Below are positions 38,401-46,431 of a DNA stretch of 64,000 nucleotides, piece by piece; the stretch's first letter is position 1, and each line of letters starts with the position of its first letter. This stretch comes from JAFGPL01 sp963781805 (GTDB taxonomy: Bacteria > Bacteroidota > Bacteroidia > Bacteroidales > UBA10428): assembly GCA_963781805.1 (NCBI GenBank), contig CAWAHF010000004.1, positions 992,001 to 1,056,000 on the forward strand. The letters are read 5' to 3'. The position numbers were made by a program, and so were the translations under genes. The notes below the pieces were generated by a model. That model was not told the origin of the DNA, searched no databases, and saw only the letters and a list, made by a program, of their open reading frames with translations.

Positions 38401-38549
38401 CCAGGCTTTATGTCGACGTTCAGAATGCCTTTGTGCTGACCAAATACAAAGGTGGCGACCCAGAGGTTGATGCCCGCAGCGTGAAAGGTGCCCCTGCTCC
38501 TTATCCCATGGCCCGTACCTACTCAGTTGGACTTAATGTAAACTTTTAA
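35481..38549 (+). CDS. SusC/RagA TonB-dependent outer-membrane transporter, second locus
   Basis: A 1022-aa SusC homologue. Signal peptide about 1-25; carboxypeptidase-regulatory-like domain about 27-100 (GKITSAEDSEPLPGVNVVV); plug with DEVVVIGYG and SAAIYGIGASDGVVLITTKKG; barrel to the C-terminal GLNVNF. It is only distantly similar to the first SusC outside the shared family motifs, so the two systems probably import different oligosaccharides. Heads the plus-strand operon; susD starts 4 bases after its stop. Confidence 0.96.
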   Translation: MKHLIRIKFYLSIVFSLSIFSVNFAQITVTGKITSAEDSEPLPGVNVVVKGTTSGTVSNAEGNYSLNVPSSESVLMFSSVGFVSQEITVGNKSVIDISLAPEVASLDEVVVIGYGTTLKKNVTTAIADVNPEDVPKAANSNVNDLLFGRAAGVQVVQRSAQPGGEIDLRIRGREQNPLIVIDGVVMPKTGLEPGVNFSETNGVQRSNLSGLNPDDIESIEVLKDASAAIYGIGASDGVVLITTKKGSAKKTQVNYSGNISYVQNLPYLKQLTAEEYMKYYNQFEGDQYNEENGIVPFGPTPSDYTPAFSQAQIDAAGTGTDWVDKVMKNGKIINQNLNFSGGSEKVTYYFSANYFDQDGTVKNSGLTKYNTRLNMTFNMNRFITFGASLNAGKNNYKNNGDAWQTGNAGANAFRALQAAFTYPAYLPVKDNNGNYTIWQTTGNPVSLLNISDHTEYNSLLSDFHLDINILPKVLKATVRYGNNLEQANREFYIPSDVFWFDENRARASINNSKRQYQTFESLLTFDKNIKVLDVNAVVGYGEYIEKTNTSGIQAQDMLDAINITNVAAGTAVPKVSSGLVKTHKRSYFGRASLNLLDRYIVTGALRYDGFSYFFPDSKYAAFPSVSLGWKLNNESFLKGVEAISLLKFRASYGITGRASNGSIAYGGFVPDDVTIPFDDAGTRYSAYYVNRFDNPELTWEKTVMKNIGLDIALFNSRLSGAFDLFRDDITNLLNDNARTPTLSFLVSAPQNGGHQIRSGWDLNLTYDVLRTNNFFWRTFVNLTHYKFYWDERFKDDVLNPYQKVTDPINAIYAYETDGILQINETPPAWQPANSLMPGAPIFVNQNSDNVLDSADVLLYSPYPKVSFGWGNTVKYKNFDFTFLIYGQIGAYRRNPTLAWGDPNTMLGGVAGSEEMQYAWSTSNTGGTFPGSPYNEALLAELVGSDIYIQKSDFVRARNITLGYTYSFNKYITSARLYVDVQNAFVLTKYKGGDPEVDARSVKGAPAPYPMARTYSVGLNVNF

Positions 38550-38553
38550 TTAA

Positions 38554-40062
38554 ATGAAAATGAAAAATATACTCTATATAACGCTGGCATCCCTAATCTT
38601 TTTCATGGGATGCGAAAAAAATCTTGATCCGGAGATCTACGGCAATATCAATACTTCCATTGATTTTCCGAAGACAGAGGATGATTATGTCCTCTATACC
38701 ATGGAAGTGTACAAGACTTTCACTTCGAAATGGGAATATTTCCCAATAGAGAATGGTCCCAGTTACCACATGTGGTTTAGTGTAGAGCAAGGCTATTACC
38801 AACTGTTTGACTATGGTACCGATGAAATGAATGTTTTTACTGCCTGGGGTGCAGGTTTCCAAATTCCAAGCTCAGCCAATTACGAGCCTTATGTTAATCA
38901 TCCCGAAAATGTGAGTCCGTTTAACAAAGTGAAGGAGGTTACCAGGTTCACCAAGATCATTGACGATCTGGAGAAGGCCGATATCAACACAGATACCAAG
39001 AATATGCTATTGGGCGAAGCCAAGGTAGCCCGGGCATGGACCATGTACCTGCTGATGCATCTGTTTGGTCCGGTTCCGGTTATCCTTGACCCAAGTCTGG
39101 TAAACGACTACAATGCTTTATCAGATATGACCCGGCCCGATCGTTCCGTTTTCGTAAATTCGATTGCTAACGATTTACGGTTTGCAGCAGATAACCTTCC
39201 TAAGGAAATGCCCGATTATGGTAGGTTTAATAAGGGATTGGCCCTGACACTGCTTATGCGGTTGTATATGAACGAAAAGGATTTTGTCAAAGCAGAACCT
39301 GTGGGCCGGGAAATCCAGGTTATGGGTTATACCCTGGTCGACGATTATGCCAGTCTTTTCAAGGAAGCAACCGAGCGCAATAATGAAACTATTTATGCAA
39401 TCTCCTGCGACGGGTCGTCAGGGGGCAGGGTTGCCGATGCTAATTTTAATCCTTATTCGTTCTATTTCTATCCCAGCGATTATCCGGAAAGTCCGGGATG
39501 GGGCGGCAATGGTAACGCTCCATATACTGCCTCATGGAAATTTTATAATTCTTTTGCGGACAACGATGCACGAAAAGCCACGCTTGTCGCATCGTATGTG
39601 TCCACAGCAAATGGAACAGTATACGACAGCACCAACCTGCCGGGGGCTATCATCAATAAATACCCTAAAACCGGCACAACGACCTACGCCGGTAACGACC
39701 TGGTTATTGCCCGGTATGCAGATGTGATGTTAATGCTTGCCGAGGCAATTAATGAAAATAATAACGGGCCAACCCAGGAAGCAATTTCCTTGGTTGATAG
39801 CGTGCGTTCGCGCGCTGGTCTTGGCGATCTGCCGGATACCGTTATTGTTTCGAAACAGTACTTCAACGATGCTATTTTGCAGGAGAGAGGCTGGGAATTG
39901 TATTATGAAGGTGTACGTAAATTCGATCTCGAACGCCATGGTAAATGGCCTGATTTGGTCAATGAGGTTCCAGGCAAAGATGCCGGTCCCTACTTATTGC
40001 CTATTCCTCAGTACGCACTTTCAGCGAGCAATGGTAAACTAAAACAAAATGATGGATATTAG
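38554..40062 (+). CDS. SusD/RagB family nutrient-binding lipoprotein, second locus
   Basis: A 502-aa SusD homologue with lipobox FFMGC (Cys about residue 20), helical repeat segments (LLGEAKVARAWTMYLLMHLFG) and the C-terminal family pattern GWELYYEGVRKFDLERHGKWP with closing LLPIPQYALSA. Partner of the SusC just upstream. No SusE-like protein follows; instead a terminator-like hairpin and a decayed second susD end come next. Confidence 0.95.
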   Translation: MKMKNILYITLASLIFFMGCEKNLDPEIYGNINTSIDFPKTEDDYVLYTMEVYKTFTSKWEYFPIENGPSYHMWFSVEQGYYQLFDYGTDEMNVFTAWGAGFQIPSSANYEPYVNHPENVSPFNKVKEVTRFTKIIDDLEKADINTDTKNMLLGEAKVARAWTMYLLMHLFGPVPVILDPSLVNDYNALSDMTRPDRSVFVNSIANDLRFAADNLPKEMPDYGRFNKGLALTLLMRLYMNEKDFVKAEPVGREIQVMGYTLVDDYASLFKEATERNNETIYAISCDGSSGGRVADANFNPYSFYFYPSDYPESPGWGGNGNAPYTASWKFYNSFADNDARKATLVASYVSTANGTVYDSTNLPGAIINKYPKTGTTTYAGNDLVIARYADVMLMLAEAINENNNGPTQEAISLVDSVRSRAGLGDLPDTVIVSKQYFNDAILQERGWELYYEGVRKFDLERHGKWPDLVNEVPGKDAGPYLLPIPQYALSASNGKLKQNDGY

Positions 40063-40130
40063 TTGAGGTATGAGGGAGTGTGCAAGTGCAGAAATTTGAC
40101 CCTCAATCCTCTATATAGAATAAATTAATT

Positions 40131-40171
40131 GAGGGGCTGTTAGATTGCATGATTAACAGCTCCTCACTTTT
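40131..40171 (+). terminator. Terminator-like hairpin after susD
   Basis: GAGGGGCTGTTA and TAACAGCTCCTC (one G-T pair) around an 11-base loop, followed by ACTTTT. It may end the susCD transcript or attenuate read-through into the enzyme genes. Confidence 0.6.
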
Positions 40172-40241
40172 AAAAAATGAAAAATTACCACCCGGTTAAA
40201 AAATTTTAAGGCTAAAACGATACTTAAAATGAGCCAATTTG

Positions 40242-40424
40242 AGAGCCGGAGATTGGGAACATTACTTCAGAAGGCTGAGGCTTCCTGATTTGTGCCGGCA
40301 TGGAAAATGACTAACAGTTTTAGATGCTGCGGATAGTAAAGAATTAAGTCCAATATCCGTCTTTCCAATACCTCAATATGCTGTGTACGATGGTGTAGGA
40401 CAAATAACAGAATATACAGGTTAG
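40242..40424 (+). pseudogene. Remnant of the 3' end of another susD gene
   Basis: One reading frame from about 40245 to the TAG at 40422 translates as GDWEHYFRRLRLPDLCRHGK, stop, then LTVLDAADSKELSPISVFPIPQYAVYDG in pieces. This aligns with the end of the intact susD 180 bases upstream (GWELYYEGVRKFDLERHGKW and LLPIPQYALSASNG). It holds one in-frame TGA and no upstream coding part. It therefore looks like the last ~60 codons of a lost susD. The rest of the gap up to 40620 shows no feature. Confidence 0.65.
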
Positions 40425-40620
40425 TAATACTTTTCATAAGAAGGTTAACATGAGTTAGCCAATAGTATAGTTTAGAGTAGTTTTAATTTTTTGCCTGAAT
40501 TTTGCTTTACATGCAATAAAGCAATTTTTGGGCATTAAATTAATTTATGAGAAGGATGATGCTCACTTTTGCTATTTTTTTATGCATCTAACGTAAAATG
40601 CTTTTAATCATATTTATATT

Positions 40621-43600
40621 ATGAAATACGTTATTGTTTGTTTTTGTTTTTTCTTTAATTTTGCAAATTATACACTTCAATGCCAACCAGGTCCAAACAA
40701 AATCCCGGACCATAGGCTCTGGCTGAGGCCTGAAATAATTCCCATACCAACCACAACAAGTAATGTTGAAGATCCGGTAATTTGGTTGAATGGAATATGG
40801 TTCATTAACACGAATCCTGCTACCGAATATTGGAATGGAAAAATTGACACAAACGATTGGAAAGAAATAATCGTACCCGCCTCAATCGAAAAGCAGGGAA
40901 TAAATGTCAAAAGAGGTCAGGAATACGTTTACAAAAAAAATATTGCTATTCCACAAAACTTCAAAAACAAAAAGATCATTCTACGCTTCGAAGGAGTAAC
41001 CGGTACGGCAAAAGTATGGATAAACGGAAAGTTTCTTAAAGAACATTATGGAGGGTTCAATGTCTGGACCTGTGATATCACTGATTTTGTTACTCCTGGA
41101 GAAAAGGCCTTGCTTACAGTGGGCATTGTTGATGAAAAAGAGGAACTTTCAACTTCCTCCTTCAACCATGGAGGGATTATCCGAAGTGTGAAAATGATGG
41201 CTGTCCCGCAAAATTATATTACACGTTTTACTATCGAAACCGATTTGGATGACCAGTACGAAAATGCTGTTATGAAGTTATGGGCCAGGGTTTCCTTTCA
41301 TGATGGTGAGAAAACATCAGTAAAACCAACCCTTAAGGATCCATCAGGAAAGATTGTTGCCCTTCAGGATGATAAAATGAGCCTTACGAAAGAAAGACCT
41401 GAAAAAATACAATCATTTAAGATCAATAATCCTTTGAAATGGGACGCCGAACATCCTAATCTTTACACACTGACATTAGAACTTATCGAGAATGATAAGG
41501 TTGTTGAAGTTCTGACCAAAAAAATTGGCTTTAGTGAGGTTAATATTCAAGGCAAAAAAATGTTGGTAAACGGAAAAGAAGTAAAGCTCCGGGGGGCCGG
41601 AAGGTTCGATAGCGACCCTGAATACGGGAAATACCTTTCGGATGAAAAGGCCCGGGAGGAAGTAGAATTATTAAAAGACGCCAATCTAAATTTTGTACGC
41701 CCTTCGTGTTATCCGGCCACCGATGCTTATCTCGGTGCCTGCGACAGTCTGGGTTTGTATGTTCAAGTGGAAAATTCCGTAACATTTGTCCGCGGCACTC
41801 AGAAAGATACCGCCTATACAGCGCTATATATGAATCAAATGGCCGAAATGATTGAGGAAGTGCGGAGCCATCCCAGTGTCATCATTTATGAATTGGCGAA
41901 TGAAACCTATTATGGTATAAACATTACCAAAACATATCAATATGCTAAAGCTGAAGACCCTGGCCGTCCGGTGATCTATAGCTGGTCTCAGAGTGTGCCT
42001 CCGGGAGTGGATTGGCCTTATGAAATTTTTAGTTATCATTATCCCGATTGGGACACAGATTTGGGTTCCCCCGGGGTTGCCGTTTTCAACAGTGACCCGG
42101 TTCGGCCCCTGCCGCATGGAATGCCGGTGCTACATGATGAATTTGCACACGGGTCTGCCTATTATCAAAAGTCCCTGGCCAGGGATCCGGGGATGCGGAA
42201 TTTTTGGGGAGAAAGTATAAAAGTGTTCTGGGAAAGAATGTTTACAATGGATGGATGCCTGGGTGGCGCTATGTGGGCCATTATTGATGACAATGCTTTC
42301 GGGTCATGGGCATTTGAGTGGGGAGCGATTGACCTTTGGAGGCGGAAAAGACCGGAATATTGGCATATGAAGAAAGCATATTCACCCATCAGGGTTACTA
42401 CAAAAGTGTACGAAAATCCGGGTGTTGGAAATCCGTTGATTATACCTGTAAAGAACTGGTATGACCATACCAACCTGAATGAATTAAAAATTGAGTGGCA
42501 GGTGAATGCCGATTCAGGAATGATTCAAGGTCCGGATATCAGCCCGCATGCCGAAGGATCCCTGGAAATACCCTACAGGAATTGGCATGAAAATGACCAA
42601 CTGGAATTGAAATTCATCGATACATACAATCGATTGATTGATCACTACCTGCTAAAGATATCTCCGGATAAATTGTCATTTAAGGATCCCGTGGGCCCTG
42701 CCCCGAAAATCAAAGAAAGCAACCTTGATATCGCCATTATCGGAAAAGATTTTGAAATTGTATTTGACAAGAAGAGCGGATTGATCAAAAGTGGAATGTA
42801 TAAAGGGAAACTACTTATCAGAGGAGGGCCGTACTTTCACCTGACAGGCGGCGAAAAAACAGGTGAGTGGGTTTTAAAAGATATCAAAGCTCAACAAGAA
42901 AGAGATGAGGCTGTGATAAGAATCTCTGGTTCTAATGAGCCTGTGCAAATAAATTTTGAAGTAAGGATCGATGGTACGGGTTTGATTACTACAAGCTACG
43001 AACTTCCCAGGTTTGGTGTTATAGCCCCCGGGCCTAGAAAGAAACCGTGGAACAACCAGGATGCCGGAGGATTTCAGGAAGTTGGGATTTCCTACTTATT
43101 GACAGAAGATATCGACCGGCTGGAATGGGACAGAAATGGCTTGTGGACTTATTATCCCGAAGGCCATATCGGTAGAAATGCCGGAACAGCAAAACGAACA
43201 CTTGAGGGAAAAGAAAAGGTATTTGGTGAAAAACCGGAAAGGCCATGGTCCCTGGATGAGCTGGATTTCAGTGTGTTTGGTCAGTACGATATGGGCGGGA
43301 GAGGGACGAATGATTTCAGGAGCATGAAAGAATACATCAACTATGCTTCAGCTATTAATTCAAAAGAAAATTTGGGGTTAAGAGTTGAGTCAGTCGGAAC
43401 AGAAGCTGTAAGGCTGGAAGTTCAGGAAAACAGAAAGAATATCATTACGACCGGAAGTGATTCATTAACATTTATAGGAAACTGGACAATTTCCCCGGAT
43501 AGTATATCCTATTTTGGATCAGAAGAACTTATGAGTTCAAAGGAAGGTGATGAAGTTACCTTTTCATTCCGGGGGAACGGGTTTGCATGGATAGGAACAA

Positions 43601-43965
43601 ACAACAGGGGATTGTCTGCTGCAAATATTTATATTGATGGTGAGCTGGTTGAGAAGAACTTAAATTTTTTCGGTAGAGGTAAGTCCCCTAATTCCATTTT
43701 ATATAGTAAGGAAGGGCTTAACGATGGCTTGCATGCCGTAAGAATTGTTGCCCAAAAAAGACCTTACGGACAAACACAAGAAGATAAGGCAGTTATTCCG
43801 ATAGGCGCTATTAAAGTTTTGAATGGCAAGCCAGGTGGAGAGATATTGTTGATCGTCAATAATCAGTGGAATTACACAAAAATGGGATTGGGAAATTATA
43901 TGAAACCGCCGATATATATAAACCCCGGTTATAAAAATAAGGTATGTATGAGAATGACCAAATGA
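40621..43965 (+). CDS. GH2 family glycosidase, probable beta-galactosidase
   Basis: A 1114-aa secreted or periplasmic enzyme. Signal peptide about 1-20; GH2 sugar-binding domain about 45-195 (WINGKFLKEHYGGF), immunoglobulin-like domain about 200-305, TIM barrel from about 310 with acid/base E428 in YELANETYYG and nucleophile E507 in LHDEFAHG, then C-terminal beta-sandwich domains. It releases terminal beta-linked sugars; galactose fits the flanking GH35 and epimerase genes, but GH2 also includes glucuronidases and galacturonidases. Follows the susD remnant and is 41 bases ahead of a GH35 gene. The tail after about 990 is unassigned. Confidence 0.88.
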   Translation: MKYVIVCFCFFFNFANYTLQCQPGPNKIPDHRLWLRPEIIPIPTTTSNVEDPVIWLNGIWFINTNPATEYWNGKIDTNDWKEIIVPASIEKQGINVKRGQEYVYKKNIAIPQNFKNKKIILRFEGVTGTAKVWINGKFLKEHYGGFNVWTCDITDFVTPGEKALLTVGIVDEKEELSTSSFNHGGIIRSVKMMAVPQNYITRFTIETDLDDQYENAVMKLWARVSFHDGEKTSVKPTLKDPSGKIVALQDDKMSLTKERPEKIQSFKINNPLKWDAEHPNLYTLTLELIENDKVVEVLTKKIGFSEVNIQGKKMLVNGKEVKLRGAGRFDSDPEYGKYLSDEKAREEVELLKDANLNFVRPSCYPATDAYLGACDSLGLYVQVENSVTFVRGTQKDTAYTALYMNQMAEMIEEVRSHPSVIIYELANETYYGINITKTYQYAKAEDPGRPVIYSWSQSVPPGVDWPYEIFSYHYPDWDTDLGSPGVAVFNSDPVRPLPHGMPVLHDEFAHGSAYYQKSLARDPGMRNFWGESIKVFWERMFTMDGCLGGAMWAIIDDNAFGSWAFEWGAIDLWRRKRPEYWHMKKAYSPIRVTTKVYENPGVGNPLIIPVKNWYDHTNLNELKIEWQVNADSGMIQGPDISPHAEGSLEIPYRNWHENDQLELKFIDTYNRLIDHYLLKISPDKLSFKDPVGPAPKIKESNLDIAIIGKDFEIVFDKKSGLIKSGMYKGKLLIRGGPYFHLTGGEKTGEWVLKDIKAQQERDEAVIRISGSNEPVQINFEVRIDGTGLITTSYELPRFGVIAPGPRKKPWNNQDAGGFQEVGISYLLTEDIDRLEWDRNGLWTYYPEGHIGRNAGTAKRTLEGKEKVFGEKPERPWSLDELDFSVFGQYDMGGRGTNDFRSMKEYINYASAINSKENLGLRVESVGTEAVRLEVQENRKNIITTGSDSLTFIGNWTISPDSISYFGSEELMSSKEGDEVTFSFRGNGFAWIGTNNRGLSAANIYIDGELVEKNLNFFGRGKSPNSILYSKEGLNDGLHAVRIVAQKRPYGQTQEDKAVIPIGAIKVLNGKPGGEILLIVNNQWNYTKMGLGNYMKPPIYINPGYKNKVCMRMTK

Positions 43966-44006
43966 GTAATTAACGAAGATTTGACGATTTAAAAACAAGA
44001 TAAGCA

Positions 44007-46367
44007 ATGAACACCCTGAAATATATAATTTTCCTACTGGCTTCATTCGCCCTTAAATCCGGTTTTGCTTCAGATTACACTTACATTATAGATGCTGGTT
44101 CAGCCACAAAAAAAGTATCGGACACCAATTATGCGATGGGTACCCCAACCAATCCGGATGGAGTAGCTATTACATTGAACAATTATTACCTGATAAAAGG
44201 AGGCAAGCCCTGGCTGCCGGTAATGGGAGAAATGCATTATGCACGTTACCCCGAGGATTTATGGGAAGATGCAATTGAGAAAATGAAAGCAGGTGGTCTT
44301 GACATTATCGCGACCTATTGCTTCTGGATTCACCATGAGGAAATTGAAGGAAAATTTGACTTTACGGGGCGTAGGAATTTAAGACGCTTTGTCGAAATAT
44401 GCAATGACCACCACATGAAGGTTTTAATGCGTATCGGACCTTTTTGTAACGGTGAAGTTCGCAATGGCGGTATTCCGGACTGGGTAAGGCAACAAGGAAT
44501 TAAATCAAGAACAAATGACATTGAATATTTAAAGTTGGTGCGAACCCTGTACCAGCAATATTTCAACCAGGTTCAAGGTCTTTTATATAAAGACGGAGGC
44601 CCTATCATTGGCATCCAACTCGACAACGAACTAAATAACCCTGAACACATACTCGAATTAAAACGAATTGCCCGGGAAATTGGTTTCGATGTCCCAATTT
44701 ACACGGTCACAGGCTGGAACAATGTAGTTATCCCGGAAAAAGAGGTTATTCCCGTTCAAGCCGGATATGCTGATGACTTTTGGTCTGGTGGTGTGGATAG
44801 AAATCCCCCGAATTCACAATTTCTTTTTATGGCAGGTATTCCAATCAACACCGATGTTGGCACTGATGTGCTTCCGGTACTTGAAATATACGGGAAACGA
44901 ACCTATAACCCCTCGGATTATCCCTGGATGATGGCAGAACTTGGGCTCGGTATGCAGTGGACCCAGCGGCGACGTCCTGTAATTGATGATCGCGATGCAG
45001 GCGCCCTGATGCTGGTAAAACTTGCAGGTGGTGCAAATTGCATAGGCTATTATATGTATCATGGCGGCTCAAATCCCAAAGGAAAGCTGACCTCTCTTGG
45101 TGCAGGGAGAGGAATGCCGCAAGTTAGCTATGATTACCAGGGAGCAATCAGCGAATTCGGAGAGACGCCTCGGAAATACCATGTATTAAAACTGGCGCAT
45201 TACTTTATTCAGGATTTTGGATCTGAACTTGCTCCTATGATACCTTCAATGCCTTCAAAACGCCCTTCAGGTGCTGAAGATGTTGACGCATTCCGCTGTA
45301 TGGTAAGGGCCGATAAAAATTCAGGCTATCTTTTCTTCAATAATTATCAACGTTATGTTGAGAATAAAGATCTTGATAATATTCAGGTGCAGATTAAGTT
45401 TGAAGATTCTGAGGTAACCATACCTTCAAAACCCATTACCATTCCCAAAGATGCATTCGGTATTTGGCCGATTAATCTCAATATGAACGGTGCCCTGTTG
45501 GAATATGCCACTGCACAGGTTTTTGCTCATTTTTCAGATAATGATGCTGATACATACTTTTTCTTTGCACACGATGGAATTGCTCCGGAGTTTGTATTTA
45601 AAAGCAATACGATTTCAGGTATAGATGCGGGAGATAAAAACGATGTGGGCACTCATCCCCAGCAAACTTCAATTTTAGTTAAAAATCCTGGCTTGACAAG
45701 TACTATAGAGATAAAGTCAAAATCAGGAAAGAATATTAGAATTTGCATTTTATCACGTGAATTGGCGTTGCGGGCCACAAGACTTGAACTCTGGGGAAAA
45801 TCTCGGTTGGTCGTTACAGATGGCGCCAATGTTACATCCAGTGCCGGAAATCTTGATGTCCTTAGTACCGGTGACAACAAAGGCATCCTTTGGATTTATC
45901 CATCACCTGAAACGGTCCGTATGGCAGGTACCATCCTTCAGGGCAGAAATGAGGGAATTTTCCATAAATATGAATGGTCTGTTAATAAAAAAAATATTTC
46001 TATTGAACTTAAGCAAGTTGCAATAGGAAGTAATCCGAAGTATGAGGTTTCGATTCCATCCGATGCTCTTGATGGTATATACGACATGCACCTTGATATA
46101 GACCATACATGCGATTACCTGACAGTTAAGTTTGATGACAAACTTATAGGAGATTGGTACTATATTGGAAAGCATTATCGTCCGAGCCTGCTTCATTGGG
46201 GAAAGCAGGTCCTTGGTAAAACAATTTCATTCGAGTTAACACCTCTTACCAATCAAACACAATGCTATATAGAAAAAGAATACCGTCCTGATTTTTCGGT
46301 AAAGCAGGCTTACGCGGAGATTAGCAGTATTAAAGCAATCCCGGTGTATCGAATTTCTTTTAATTAG
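44007..46367 (+). CDS. GH35 beta-galactosidase (first copy)
   Basis: A 786-aa exported enzyme with a signal peptide (about 1-22) and the GH35 barrel about 60-400: AGGLDIIATYCFWIHHEEIEG, IGPFCNGEVRNGGIPDWV, acid/base E208 in GIQLDNE, nucleophile E311 in MMAELGLG. The aspartate in LDNE replaces the more usual glutamate of VENE but the catalytic glutamate is kept. C-terminal beta-sandwich domains follow. It removes terminal galactose from imported oligosaccharides. A second, diverged copy lies two genes downstream. Confidence 0.92.
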   Translation: MNTLKYIIFLLASFALKSGFASDYTYIIDAGSATKKVSDTNYAMGTPTNPDGVAITLNNYYLIKGGKPWLPVMGEMHYARYPEDLWEDAIEKMKAGGLDIIATYCFWIHHEEIEGKFDFTGRRNLRRFVEICNDHHMKVLMRIGPFCNGEVRNGGIPDWVRQQGIKSRTNDIEYLKLVRTLYQQYFNQVQGLLYKDGGPIIGIQLDNELNNPEHILELKRIAREIGFDVPIYTVTGWNNVVIPEKEVIPVQAGYADDFWSGGVDRNPPNSQFLFMAGIPINTDVGTDVLPVLEIYGKRTYNPSDYPWMMAELGLGMQWTQRRRPVIDDRDAGALMLVKLAGGANCIGYYMYHGGSNPKGKLTSLGAGRGMPQVSYDYQGAISEFGETPRKYHVLKLAHYFIQDFGSELAPMIPSMPSKRPSGAEDVDAFRCMVRADKNSGYLFFNNYQRYVENKDLDNIQVQIKFEDSEVTIPSKPITIPKDAFGIWPINLNMNGALLEYATAQVFAHFSDNDADTYFFFAHDGIAPEFVFKSNTISGIDAGDKNDVGTHPQQTSILVKNPGLTSTIEIKSKSGKNIRICILSRELALRATRLELWGKSRLVVTDGANVTSSAGNLDVLSTGDNKGILWIYPSPETVRMAGTILQGRNEGIFHKYEWSVNKKNISIELKQVAIGSNPKYEVSIPSDALDGIYDMHLDIDHTCDYLTVKFDDKLIGDWYYIGKHYRPSLLHWGKQVLGKTISFELTPLTNQTQCYIEKEYRPDFSVKQAYAEISSIKAIPVYRISFN

Positions 46368-46431
46368 AATTTTACTTAATGGTTTATCTAAAACACAGGA
46401 GCAGAACAATAATTATACATAATAATAAGCT

